DNA from: an uncultured Alphaproteobacteria bacterium
GTDB taxonomy: Bacteria; Pseudomonadota; Alphaproteobacteria; HIMB59; GCA-002718135
Direction of reading: 5' to 3'
Assembly (NCBI GenBank): GCA_902537325.1
Contig: CACBAT010000001.1
Coordinates: forward strand, 1 to 64,000
DNA: 64,000 nucleotides
The position numbers and the translations under genes were made by a program. The notes under the pieces were generated by a model that was not told the origin of the DNA, made no database searches, and was given only the letters and a program-made list of their open reading frames with translations. Below, piece by piece: positions 8,877 to 17,649 of this stretch (positions are counted from its first letter, which is position 1; every line of letters starts with the position of its first letter).

Positions 8877-9836
8877 ATGTTTGAAAATCTTATATTTGTT
8901 TTCATTATTGGTTTTTTATCTGGAGTTGGTTTTTTAGCAATTTTATTTTTTCTTAGCAAACCAAAAAGTTCTGAAATAAAAGATGATACTGATCTTACTT
9001 CCTTAAAAAATCACATGCAATCAATTCAGCAATCTTTACAAAATTTTAATTTAGCTCAAGATAGAATTGAAAATACATTAATTAGAGGTGGTGCACTTCA
9101 ACAAGGTCCTTGGGGAGAATTTGTACTTAAAAATATTTTAGATAGTGTTGGTTTAAGAGAAGGAGAAGAGTACTCAACTCAAAAAACTTTTAGAGATGAA
9201 GATGGCAATTTACAAAAACCCGATGTAATTGTTCATATGCCAGGTAATAGACACATAATTATAGATTCAAAAGTATCCTTAGATTCTTGGCATGATTACT
9301 CTAATACAAATGACAATCAACAAAAGAAGATATTTTTGAAAAAATTTTTGGATTCAACAAAAACTTCGATTAGAAGTTTGAGTAAAGATAATTATTCAAA
9401 AATATATGGAATCAATACAATTGATAATGTTTTAATGTTTGTTCCAATAGAACCAGCACTACTTACTTTATATAATGAGGCAAATAAACTTATAGAAGAT
9501 TCATGGAACAATAAAATAATTATTGTTGGGCCATCAACTTTACCCTTTTTACTTAAAGCTGTAGAAAATATGTGGCGGGTTGATAAACAATCTAAAACAA
9601 TAAAAGATATAGCATCAGCTGCATCAGATATTTATGATAAAACAGTCAGTGTATATGAGTCGTTTGTAAAAGCTAATCAGTCAATAGATTTAGCTAAATC
9701 AAAAATGGATGAAGCTAAACAAAGATTGCAAGATGGTTCAGGAAGTTTGACTAAAAAAGTAGAAAAGATGAAAAAATTAGGAAGATTAAGCACTAAAAAA
9801 CAGTTGCCAGATATAAATGACGATGTAATAAACTAA
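8877..9836 (+). CDS. rmuC: RmuC-family DNA recombination protein
   Basis: One N-terminal membrane helix (residues 5-25), a coiled-coil stretch, then the RmuC nuclease-like domain: GPWGEFVLKNIL, TFRDEDGNLQKPDVIVHMP, IIIDSKVSLDSW, MFVPIEPAL, IIVGPSTLPFLLKAVENMWR. The Asp/Lys pair in IIDSKVS is the conserved core. E. coli RmuC limits recombination at inverted repeats. At 320 residues it is shorter than E. coli RmuC, mainly in the coiled coil. I place the start at ATG 8877; GTG at 8874 is possible. Confidence 0.9.
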   Translation: MFENLIFVFIIGFLSGVGFLAILFFLSKPKSSEIKDDTDLTSLKNHMQSIQQSLQNFNLAQDRIENTLIRGGALQQGPWGEFVLKNILDSVGLREGEEYSTQKTFRDEDGNLQKPDVIVHMPGNRHIIIDSKVSLDSWHDYSNTNDNQQKKIFLKKFLDSTKTSIRSLSKDNYSKIYGINTIDNVLMFVPIEPALLTLYNEANKLIEDSWNNKIIIVGPSTLPFLLKAVENMWRVDKQSKTIKDIASAASDIYDKTVSVYESFVKANQSIDLAKSKMDEAKQRLQDGSGSLTKKVEKMKKLGRLSTKKQLPDINDDVIN

Positions 9837-9840
9837 ATAA

Positions 9841-10326
9841 ATGCCTAGTTTTGATATTGTAAACAGATTAGATCATCAAGAAATTGATAACGCATTAGGA
9901 AATGCTACAAGAGAAATTACTACTAGGTACGATTTTAAAGGATCAGATACTTCAATTGAAAAAAAAGAAAATACTATAGTTGTTACTACTGATGATGAAA
10001 TGAAAGCTGGTCAAGTAAATGACATGCTGGTTACTCATTTTGTTAGACGAAAAGTTGATCCTTTATGTTTAAAAAAAAATGATATGGAAAAAGCTGGGGG
10101 GAATAAAATTCGTCAGACGTATGAATTAGTAGAAGGAATTGAGCAATCACTGTGTAAAAAAATTACTTCTGATATCAAAAGTTCTAAATTAAAAGTTCAA
10201 GTAAAGATTAATGGGAATGAACTTCGTGTTGAAGGAAAGAAAAAAGATGATTTACAAAGTGTAATGAAGCTTATTGAGGATGCTAAGATAGGTATACCAG
10301 TCCAATTTGTAAATTTTAGAGATTAA
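9841..10326 (+). CDS. YajQ family nucleotide-binding protein (UPF0234)
   Basis: The 161-residue protein begins MPSFDIVNRLDHQEIDNAL and contains EITTRYDFKGSDTSIEK and the C-terminal DDLQSVMKLIEDAKIGIPVQFVNFRD, all diagnostic of YajQ. Members have two RNP-like domains and bind nucleotides; some bind cyclic di-GMP and act in regulation, but this has not been shown generally. It sits four bases after rmuC and two bases before the LysE-type exporter, probably in one transcript. Confidence 0.93.
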   Translation: MPSFDIVNRLDHQEIDNALGNATREITTRYDFKGSDTSIEKKENTIVVTTDDEMKAGQVNDMLVTHFVRRKVDPLCLKKNDMEKAGGNKIRQTYELVEGIEQSLCKKITSDIKSSKLKVQVKINGNELRVEGKKKDDLQSVMKLIEDAKIGIPVQFVNFRD

Positions 10327-10328
10327 AA

Positions 10329-10937
10329 ATGATTACATGGGAATTAATAGCTGCTTTAGCAGTGTATAATTTTATTATGTACGTAACTCCAGGTCCAAAT
10401 AATAGTATTTTAACTGCATCAGGTATAAAATTTGGATTTATAAGATCTATACCTAATATTTTTGGTATTCCTTCTGGTCATGGTTTGCAATTAGCACTTG
10501 TATGTCTTGGTCTTGGATCTTTGTTTATCACCTATCCTATACTCTATGATATTTTAAGATATGTTGGCGCAGGCTACATCCTTTATTTAGCATATAAAAT
10601 GTTTGGATCTTTAAATATTTCAAAGACTGAAGATAGATCAAGACCATTAAGATATCATGAAGCAATTTTGTTTCAATTTGTAAATCCAAAAGCTTGGGTA
10701 ATCTGTTCAACTGCAGTAACATTATATTATCCAAAAGATGAAAATATAATAATTGGAACACTATTTATGGTCATTATGTCTACAGTAGTAAATATTCCTT
10801 CTATTAGTATATGGGCATATGGAGGAAGTGTTATCAGACAATATCTTAATAATGACAAATTAAAAATAATTGTTGAATGGTTTTTAGCAATCCTTTTAAT
10901 TATAACCGCAGGCTCAGTTTTATTTTACAACGCTTAA
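10329..10937 (+). CDS. LysE/RhtB-family amino acid exporter
   Basis: A 202-residue polytopic membrane protein with about six hydrophobic segments. The N-terminal motif VTPGPNNSILTASGIKFG is the LysE/RhtB signature, and FQFVNPKAWVI in the middle is the second conserved block. Members export amino acids or related metabolites; the substrate here cannot be named. Its stop overlaps the stop of the broken glutathione-transferase gene by four bases. Confidence 0.88.
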   Translation: MITWELIAALAVYNFIMYVTPGPNNSILTASGIKFGFIRSIPNIFGIPSGHGLQLALVCLGLGSLFITYPILYDILRYVGAGYILYLAYKMFGSLNISKTEDRSRPLRYHEAILFQFVNPKAWVICSTAVTLYYPKDENIIIGTLFMVIMSTVVNIPSISIWAYGGSVIRQYLNNDKLKIIVEWFLAILLIITAGSVLFYNA

Positions 10938-11557
10938 GGGTTAGGAATTTCATAAAATTCACCTAGAGAATTATATCCTTTAATAACAGCAGGTCTTATT
11001 GATATTTGTTTATACCATCTCAACACATTTGGATAATCATGCAAATTTATTTGATGTCTTTCATAACGAGCGGTCCAAGGCCAAATTGAAATATCAGCTA
11101 TTGAATAGGTATCCGAAAAATATTCTTGTTTAGAAAGTCTTTTGTCTAAAATTGAATATATATGTTTTGCATAGCCTTTTGTTTTATCCTCTGCAAATTT
11201 GCTTTTACCAGGATGATAAAATAAATATTGATGAGCCTGGCCTAGCATTGGCCCAACGTAAGCCATTTGAAAAAAAACCCATTGTATTATTTCCCAATAT
11301 TTATCTTTATTTAGAAATTTATCATATTTTTTTGCCAGATAAAGAAGGATAGCCCCGGATTCGAATACTGTTTGGTTGTTATCATTATCTACAATCACAG
11401 GAATTTTATTTGCAGGAGATATTTTTGAAAACTGTTCACTAAACTACTCTTTTTTATCTAAATTTATTAAAATAGTATTAAAATCCACACCTAATTCTTC
11501 AAGCATAATGCTAATTTTTCGACCATTAGGGGTAGGTGATGAATACAAATCAATCAT
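10934..11557 (-). pseudogene. YfcG-like glutathione S-transferase interrupted by one amber codon
   Basis: Read on the minus strand from ATG at 11557, the frame gives MIDLYSSPTPNGRKISIMLE, the N-terminus of YfcG/Ure2p-type glutathione transferases (disulfide reductases), continuing to NLDKKE at codon 37. Codon 38 (11444-11446) is TAG, where relatives have Gln (KGGQF in YfcG). The frame then runs on without shift through FSEQFSKISPANKIPVIVD, ESGAILLYLAKKYD and the whole helical C-terminal domain (GPMLGQAHQYLF, YSIADISIWPW) to the normal end. A single C-to-T change thus explains the break. A GTG at 11398 could start a 154-residue fragment, but this would lack most of the thioredoxin-like domain. 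TAG serves as the normal stop of several genes here (nth, pyrD), so it is not reassigned. It could be a recent null allele, a minority strain variant, or a sequencing error. Confidence 0.85.
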
Positions 11558-11596
11558 TTTTTTAGAATTTAATTAATTAAGAACTATATTCATAAT

Positions 11597-11830
11597 ATGC
11601 AGGAGAATATAGATAATATTATTAAATTAGCCTGGTGCGATAAAACCTCTTTTGAAAAAATAAAAAGAATTCACGGTGTAACCGAATCAGAGGTTATAAA
11701 AATAATGAGAACAAATCTGAAACCTAGATCATTTAAGTTATGGAGAACTAGAGTAACAGGGAGAACTAGAAAGCATGAAAAGAAAAGAAATCTATCGGAA
11801 AAATCATTTAAATATGAGAGTTATCTCTAA
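11597..11830 (+). CDS. Small conserved protein, DUF2805/TIGR03643 family
   Basis: A 77-residue basic protein. The pattern NIIKLAWCDKTSFEKIKRIHGVTESEV followed by IKIMRTNLKPRSFKLWRTRV and GRTRKHEKK matches the short DUF2805 family found in many marine bacteria. The helix-turn-helix look of the first half (a helix, GVTESEV, then a helix) suggests nucleic-acid binding, which is inference. The last 17 bases overlap the next gene's likely start. Confidence 0.8.
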   Translation: MQENIDNIIKLAWCDKTSFEKIKRIHGVTESEVIKIMRTNLKPRSFKLWRTRVTGRTRKHEKKRNLSEKSFKYESYL

Positions 11831-12368
11831 AATATTAATTGTCATTATAAGTCTTTTGTTTGCTAGTAAGATAGCATTAGCAGATCAAAATGATCCACGG
11901 CTAAATAATTTGTTTAAAAAATTAAATGAGACTGAAAATCAGGATGAGATAAGAGATTTAATATCTGACATTTGGAATATATGGTATGAAGTTGATGATC
12001 CAAAAGTAATTGAATATTTTGAGAAGGGTATTCAAGCCATGAATTTAAGAAATTATCCACTAGCAATTAGATTTTTTAATAATTTAATTGAAGAAGATCC
12101 TAATTTTGCAGAAGGTTGGAATAAAAGAGCTACAGTTCACTTTATGATGGGTAATTTTGATCAATCTATGCAAGACATTATTAAAACTCTTGAATTAGAA
12201 CCAAGACATTTTGGTGCCCTAGATGGAATGAGTTTAATTTTTATTCATCAGGGTCAATTTCAACAGGCAATTGATGTATATGATAAGATGTTAGAGATTT
12301 TTCCTTTTAGTGTAAAAACTATGGATAAAAAAGAGAGAATACAATCGTTTATTTCTCAATCTACGTAA
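11814..12368 (+). CDS. Exported tetratricopeptide-repeat protein
   Basis: I start it at 11814, giving a clean signal peptide MRVISKILIVIISLLFASKIALA before DQNDPRL; an earlier in-frame ATG at 11775 would put 13 charged residues before the signal. The mature part (about 160 residues) carries TPR-type repeats, for example AMNLRNYPLAIRFFNNLIEEDPNFAEGWNKRA, followed by a second and third repeat. It is probably a periplasmic protein-interaction factor. It overlaps the preceding small gene by 17 bases and the opposing permease gene by eight. Confidence 0.78.
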   Translation: MRVISKILIVIISLLFASKIALADQNDPRLNNLFKKLNETENQDEIRDLISDIWNIWYEVDDPKVIEYFEKGIQAMNLRNYPLAIRFFNNLIEEDPNFAEGWNKRATVHFMMGNFDQSMQDIIKTLELEPRHFGALDGMSLIFIHQGQFQQAIDVYDKMLEIFPFSVKTMDKKERIQSFISQST

Positions 12369-13308
12369 TATCAAAAAATACTAACAATAAAGATAGTGTA
12401 AAAAAACTAACAAAAGTACTTAATACTACATTTGAAGAAACTACAGCTTTTAGTGAGTTATATCTGTATGCAAAATAATATGACTGAGACCCACTTGGTA
12501 AAGCTGCGGCCATAGTAACAATAATTACCAAGAGACTATCAAGCTCTAATATAAAATGTGCTAAACAAAATGCAATTATAGGGTGAATAAAATTTTTTAA
12601 TATAGTTAATAGTATTGCACTATAAATATTTTCTCTAATTTTAAAATTTCCTAATGCAAGACCTAAAGAAATAAGAACCATTGGAAGAGCAAGGTTTACA
12701 AAAATATCTAAAGGCTGTTTCATAATAGATGGGACAATAAGATTAGAGTAATTAAGAATAATTCCAATTATCATTCCAAAAAGTACAATATTTTTAATTA
12801 TACCTAATAATATTTGGTAAAAAATTTCGACAATGCTTTTTTGTCTATTTCTATAAACTTCTATTATAATAACAGTGTAGCTAAAATGAACAATACCATG
12901 AAATAAAACTAATATCATATAAGGAATTGTATTCACTGGACCCAAAACTGCATACATAAGAGGTATTCCCATTGCTACCGTGTTACCAAAACAAGCAGCT
13001 AATCCAAAAAGTGCAGAGTCATCTGTTTTAAAATTTAAAAATTGTTTGCTAATTAAAAATCCAGTCATAGATATAAAAATTCCTGAAGCAAAAAATGAGA
13101 TGATCAGGCCAATAGAATCAATTTGAGGAAATGAGACTTGCCAAAAATATATAATTAAAGCTAAGGGTAAAAGAATGTTGAAACCTGTAAAATCAAAATA
13201 ATCAACATATTTCTTTGGAAATATTTGTAATTTATTTACAAAATATCCAAAAAGTATATACCCAAAAACACTGCTAACTATATTTAATAAGTCAATCATT
13301 GAAATCAA
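12361..13308 (-). CDS. AEC (auxin efflux carrier) family transporter
   Basis: 315 residues, very hydrophobic, about ten membrane helices. The arrangement VFGYILFGYFVNKLQIFP at the N-terminus, AACFGNTVAMGIPLMYAVLG in the centre with the conserved Gly-Asn, and PMVLISLGLALG / AALPSGSQSYYFA in the second half fit the AEC family of carboxylate or amino-acid-derived metabolite exporters. Substrate unknown. It is the last gene of the seven-gene minus-strand run and overlaps the previous gene by 17 bases. Confidence 0.85.
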   Translation of the reverse strand: MISMIDLLNIVSSVFGYILFGYFVNKLQIFPKKYVDYFDFTGFNILLPLALIIYFWQVSFPQIDSIGLIISFFASGIFISMTGFLISKQFLNFKTDDSALFGLAACFGNTVAMGIPLMYAVLGPVNTIPYMILVLFHGIVHFSYTVIIIEVYRNRQKSIVEIFYQILLGIIKNIVLFGMIIGIILNYSNLIVPSIMKQPLDIFVNLALPMVLISLGLALGNFKIRENIYSAILLTILKNFIHPIIAFCLAHFILELDSLLVIIVTMAAALPSGSQSYYFAYRYNSLKAVVSSNVVLSTFVSFFTLSLLLVFFDIT

Positions 13309-14170
13309 AAAAATTATTTAAAAATTGAATAACGCTTTCTTCAATTATATTATTTTCATTTGAGTTAGTATTTTGAAAAAATTTTGAATTTTTATCAAAA
13401 CTTATATTAGGATTATTTAAGTTTCCTTTTATCAAAGTAGTTAAATATATTTCATTATTTTGAGATAAGTTTAAAATAATATCTATAAAATTATTACTGT
13501 AATTGTATTCTCCTTTTATAAAAATTTTGTTGTTTTTATTACTAATTTCTATTTTGTTAGTTTCTAAAATATTTTTATTTTTATTTATTTCGCCTTTAAA
13601 ATTAGAACTTTCATTACCAAGCGCATTTATTAATTCAGAAAATGCAAATTTTTGATTTTTCTGATTTTCTAATTTTTCAAAGAATAATTTTAAAAATGAA
13701 ATAAGAAATTTTTCTTCATTAGTTGTTTCTAAAGTTATTTTTCCATTAATTCTATAAATTGAGTCAAATAAATTTTCTAAATTATCACTATATCTGAGAT
13801 AATTTTCAATATAATTTACTTTTCCTTTAATATTTACTTCACTAAAATTTATATTCTTAATATTCAAATTATCAATGAGAATATTTAAATTTCCTGAAAC
13901 TTGAAATACGGGCTGAGAAATATCAATTCTAATATTATCAAAGTATAAATTATTTTTGTAATCTTTAATTTCTAAGTTTGTGTTAAGTTTTACAATTGGA
14001 AAAAAATTGATTTTAGTTTTATTTATTTCATTAATTTTAATTTCAAATTTCTTCTCAATATCACTAATTATTTTGTCTTTTTCAAAATTATTTAGAAAAA
14101 TATAAATAAAGATAGATAGAATTATTAATATAATTACTACTATAGAAAAAAATAATCTAATTTTTTTCAT
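13292..14170 (-). CDS. Membrane-anchored AsmA-like protein of unknown function
   Basis: 292 residues, rich in Asn, Lys, Ile and Phe. One N-terminal membrane helix (FFSIVVIILIILSIFIYIFL) is followed by a periplasmic part with alternating beta-strand character (repeated strand-Asn-turn patterns such as NLNILIDNLNIKNINFSEVNIKG). This looks like a short AsmA/DUF748-type protein, a family linked to lipid transport between membranes, but I see no decisive motif. It lies between the dimethylglycine dehydrogenase and the AEC transporter genes, overlapping the latter. Confidence 0.5.
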   Translation of the reverse strand: MKKIRLFFSIVVIILIILSIFIYIFLNNFEKDKIISDIEKKFEIKINEINKTKINFFPIVKLNTNLEIKDYKNNLYFDNIRIDISQPVFQVSGNLNILIDNLNIKNINFSEVNIKGKVNYIENYLRYSDNLENLFDSIYRINGKITLETTNEEKFLISFLKLFFEKLENQKNQKFAFSELINALGNESSNFKGEINKNKNILETNKIEISNKNNKIFIKGEYNYSNNFIDIILNLSQNNEIYLTTLIKGNLNNPNISFDKNSKFFQNTNSNENNIIEESVIQFLNNFFDFND

Positions 14171-14188
14171 ATGTTAGATCGTAAAAAA

Positions 14189-16636
14189 CTATATTTTTGT
14201 AAAATTATTTTCAGGATCATGCAATGAATTAAATTGAACAGACATAACATATTTATTTTTAGCAACCTCAACTTCAAAATTACTTCCATTTAATTTTTTT
14301 AAATCTATTTCTGAATCTATATATCCAAAAACCATATTTTTATTATAACAAAATGAATAATTGCTAGAAGTTGTTTCTCCCACAATTTTATTTTTATAAT
14401 AAATAGGTTCATCATGTAATAAGAGCGGGTTTCCTGGTGTAGATTTTTCTAAAACAAAATTTGTTAGTTGTTTCTTTTTAATTCTATTTTTTGTTTTTAA
14501 AGCTTCTTTACCTATAAAATCTGTTGTTTTATTTAATTTAACAGTTAATTCTAATCCAGCTTCAAAAGGGTTTTCAGCTGGAGAAATATCATGACCCCAA
14601 TGTAAATATCCCTTTTCCATTCTCATGATATCTAGTGCATGGGCACCAGCATGCGAAAGGTTATATTTTTCTCCAACTTTAACTAAATCTAAATAAATTT
14701 CTCTAGATATATTTATAGGAACATAAATTTCCCAACCAAGTTCACCAACAAAAGATAATCTTTGGAAGATTAATTTATCATTTTTCAATGATATTTCTTT
14801 AGAAGTTCCAAATTTAAAATTATCTTTTGAAAAATGATTTCCAAATATTTCTGTTAGAATTTCTCTACTCTTAGGACCAAAAATACCAAAGCAAGCTAAA
14901 CTTTCAGTGATATCAATTAAAGTTGTGTTTTTACTTAAATTTTCTGAAATATGTTTTTTATCATGTTCTCTCACAGATGAACCCGTTACAATACGAAAAG
15001 AATTAGCATCAATACAAGTAACTGTTAAATCGGCAACAATGCCACCATTTGAATTAAGCATTTGCGTGTAAGTTGTATGACCTGGATAATTTTTAATATT
15101 ATTACAGCATAATCGTTGAAGATCGCTGAAGGCAGTGTCTCCCTTAATTTCAAATTTTGCAAAGGCACTTAAGTCAAATAAACCAACGTTTTTTCTTGTG
15201 TTTATTGTTTCATACTTTGCTGCATCATACCAATTTTGATAGCCATAACTATATTCATATTCTGGTTTCTTACCATTTAGAGCATACCACATTGGTCTTT
15301 CAAAACCGGCCACTTGACCAAAGCATGCCCCTTCTTTTTTCAAATCATTATGAAAAGGAAGTAGTTTAATATTTCTCGAAGATTTATGTTGTTTGTAAGG
15401 CCAGTGCATTGCATATAAATCTCCTAATGACTCAGTAACTCTTTCAGTTATAAATTTTGTTTCAGAGTGAAATTTTTCAAATCTTGAAATATCTAAGGAG
15501 TAAAGATCATCATTAACTTCACCGTTCATCATCCATTCTGCAGTTACCTTACCTGCACCACCAGCACTTTGAATACCAATACTATTAAAACCACAACAAA
15601 CATAAAAGTTTTTTATTTCTGGTGTTTCTCCTAAAAGATAATTTGTATCTGGAGTAAAAGCTTCAGGACCGTTAAAGAATTTTCTTATACCTACATTTTC
15701 AAGGGCTGGTATTCTTCTCATAGCATTTTTTAAATGCGGTTCAAAATGATCAAAATCTTCAGGTAGTTCTCCAAAAGAAAAATCATTGGGCACTTTATAC
15801 GTATCAGTAAATGCAGGTTTAGCTTTAGGCTCAAAAATTCCTACTAAAATTTTTCCAGCATCCTCTTTTAGATATAAGCAATTATTATAATCTCTAAGAA
15901 CTGGAAGTGATTTAGAAATTTCTTTTAATGGCTCACTTAATATATAGAAGTGTTCATTTGGATATAGTGGTATACTAACGTTAATATCATTTGCTATCTG
16001 CCTAGACCACATTCCAGATGCTAGAACAATATACTCACATTTAATTTTTCCATGTTTTGTATCTACACCTTCTATTGATCCATTTTTAGTAAGAATTTTA
16101 TTTACAGAACAATGTTCAAATATTTGAGCACCATACATTTTTGCCGATTTAGCAAGAACATTTGTTATACCAACAGGATCTGCTTGAGCATCTTTTGGAA
16201 TAAATATTCCACCAACAACATCATCAGTATTTATAAGAGAATAAATATCCTTAATCTGATTTTTTTCTAATTCATTAACTTCTATATTAAATCTTTGAGC
16301 AAAAGTAGCTTGCCTTTTTAATTCTTCTAATCGATCATTAGTTGTTGCAATAGTTAAAGAGCCGTTTTGCTTTAAACCTGTTGCTAATCCTGTTTCTCTT
16401 TCCAAGTCTTTATATAAATTTAACGAATAATTTCTAAGTTTTGTAATAGTTGTTGATGCACCGATCTGACCAATCAGTCCTGCTGCATGCCAAGTAGTTC
16501 CAGAAGTTAATTGATCTCTTTCTAGCAAGATAACGTCTTTCCATCCAAATTTAGCTAAATGATAAGCTACAGAACATCCAGCTATACCACCACCGATTAC
16601 AACTACTTTAGCAGAAGAGGGTATTTTATTACTCAT
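14189..16636 (-). CDS. Dimethylglycine/sarcosine dehydrogenase fused to a GcvT-like domain
   Basis: Demethylates dimethylglycine or a related N-methylated glycine, passing the one-carbon unit to tetrahydrofolate. The 815-residue protein starts with a DAO-type FAD-binding site (VVIGGGIAGCSVAYHLAKFG), then LTSGTTWHAAGLIGQIG, where the His is the expected covalent flavin attachment residue. An oxidase domain runs to about 380, then an FAO-M spacer, and from about 430 a GcvT/aminomethyltransferase domain (GLFDLSAFAKFEI, GGIVADLTV, LSHAGAHALDIMRMEKGY, NPFEAGLELTVKL) that binds folate. Such fusions are common in marine alphaproteobacteria that use choline, betaine and methylamine-derived compounds. 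Dimethylglycine versus sarcosine cannot be separated by eye. It lies eight bases behind the hydrolase gene on the same strand. Confidence 0.88.
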   Translation of the reverse strand: MSNKIPSSAKVVVIGGGIAGCSVAYHLAKFGWKDVILLERDQLTSGTTWHAAGLIGQIGASTTITKLRNYSLNLYKDLERETGLATGLKQNGSLTIATTNDRLEELKRQATFAQRFNIEVNELEKNQIKDIYSLINTDDVVGGIFIPKDAQADPVGITNVLAKSAKMYGAQIFEHCSVNKILTKNGSIEGVDTKHGKIKCEYIVLASGMWSRQIANDINVSIPLYPNEHFYILSEPLKEISKSLPVLRDYNNCLYLKEDAGKILVGIFEPKAKPAFTDTYKVPNDFSFGELPEDFDHFEPHLKNAMRRIPALENVGIRKFFNGPEAFTPDTNYLLGETPEIKNFYVCCGFNSIGIQSAGGAGKVTAEWMMNGEVNDDLYSLDISRFEKFHSETKFITERVTESLGDLYAMHWPYKQHKSSRNIKLLPFHNDLKKEGACFGQVAGFERPMWYALNGKKPEYEYSYGYQNWYDAAKYETINTRKNVGLFDLSAFAKFEIKGDTAFSDLQRLCCNNIKNYPGHTTYTQMLNSNGGIVADLTVTCIDANSFRIVTGSSVREHDKKHISENLSKNTTLIDITESLACFGIFGPKSREILTEIFGNHFSKDNFKFGTSKEISLKNDKLIFQRLSFVGELGWEIYVPINISREIYLDLVKVGEKYNLSHAGAHALDIMRMEKGYLHWGHDISPAENPFEAGLELTVKLNKTTDFIGKEALKTKNRIKKKQLTNFVLEKSTPGNPLLLHDEPIYYKNKIVGETTSSNYSFCYNKNMVFGYIDSEIDLKKLNGSNFEVEVAKNKYVMSVQFNSLHDPENNFTKI

Positions 16637-16644
16637 TTGTAATA

Positions 16645-17649
16645 TTATAGATAAAGATTTTCAGTATGAGTTTCAAAATAAAAATCTAGATCTTCTATAT
16701 TTATTTCATCTATTGTTGATGGTTCCCAAATAGGATTATGATCTTTTGAAATTAGCACAGAATTTACACCATTATCAAAGTCACTACGGTATACTATTTT
16801 TTGACTTAATTGAAATTCAGTTTCTAAACATTGTTTTAACGATTTACCTTTTGCATCATCTATAAGTTTAGTGCTTATCGCAAGACTCATTGGACATTTA
16901 ACTAAAAGAATATCTAAAATTTTTTTTGAAAACCCTGAGTTATGACTTTTTAAATTTGATATGATTTTTTGAATATTTCCATTGAATAGTTCATTTAATA
17001 AATTCATATTTTTAATTAGATATGTATCATTCTCTACTTCAAAATTATCGTGTAAAATTTCTCCTCTTTTAATAAATTTTTCTTTAACATCTTCTATTTT
17101 ATTACTTCTAAAGTAGTGAGTTGCTAATCCGAAAAAAATTAATTCATTTAACCCTAAAACCTCACCCGTTAAACCAATATACTTACCAATGTTACCTGGA
17201 AGATTTGATAAAAAATAACTTCCACCAACATCTGGAAAAAAGCCAATTGCAGATTCTGGCATTGCAAATTTTGAATTGTCTGTCGCCAATCTGTGATCAC
17301 CATATATTGATAAACCAACCCCACCTCCCATGACTACACCATTCCAAACTGAAAGAAATTCTTTACTAAATTGGCTTATTAAATAATTAAGTTTATACTC
17401 AATTCTAAAAAAATCATGTTTTAAAGAGTTTTCTTTTCCAGCAAGAACAAGAGATTTTACGTCACCTCCTGCACAAAAATGTTTACCTTCTCCAACTAAC
17501 AAAACTCTTAAGATATTATCTTTTTCTTCCCATTCTAATAATTTGTCATGGAATTTTTTTGCCATTTCTAAATTGAGAGCATTTAAAGCTTTAGGACGAT
17601 TTAGTTTAATAATTCCAGTTTGATTAGTTTCTGAAAATACAATATCCAT
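16645..17649 (-). CDS. 3-hydroxyisobutyryl-CoA hydrolase-like enoyl-CoA hydratase family protein
   Basis: 334 residues with the crotonase fold: LNRPKALNALNLEMAKK at the start, GEGKHFCAGGDVKSL forming the oxyanion hole, VVMGGGVGLSIYGDHRLAT, and FAMPESAIGFFPDVGGSYFLS containing the Glu and Asp typical of 3-hydroxyisobutyryl-CoA hydrolase in valine breakdown. The length and the long C-terminal part after residue 260 also fit HIBCH rather than simple enoyl-CoA hydratases. Its stop and start touch those of uvrB (one-base overlap at 17649), so it is translated from the same message. Confidence 0.85.
   Translation of the reverse strand: MDIVFSETNQTGIIKLNRPKALNALNLEMAKKFHDKLLEWEEKDNILRVLLVGEGKHFCAGGDVKSLVLAGKENSLKHDFFRIEYKLNYLISQFSKEFLSVWNGVVMGGGVGLSIYGDHRLATDNSKFAMPESAIGFFPDVGGSYFLSNLPGNIGKYIGLTGEVLGLNELIFFGLATHYFRSNKIEDVKEKFIKRGEILHDNFEVENDTYLIKNMNLLNELFNGNIQKIISNLKSHNSGFSKKILDILLVKCPMSLAISTKLIDDAKGKSLKQCLETEFQLSQKIVYRSDFDNGVNSVLISKDHNPIWEPSTIDEINIEDLDFYFETHTENLYL

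Noticed and set aside
11444-11446. Reassignment of TAG as a sense codon
   Set aside because: TAG ends nth, pyrD, the 36.5-kb SDR gene and the HAD gene, so it is a regular stop here.
11152-11576. Plus-strand open frames over the glutathione-transferase region
   Set aside because: They are antisense to a frame with clear YfcG homology on both sides of the amber codon, and have no recognisable protein features.
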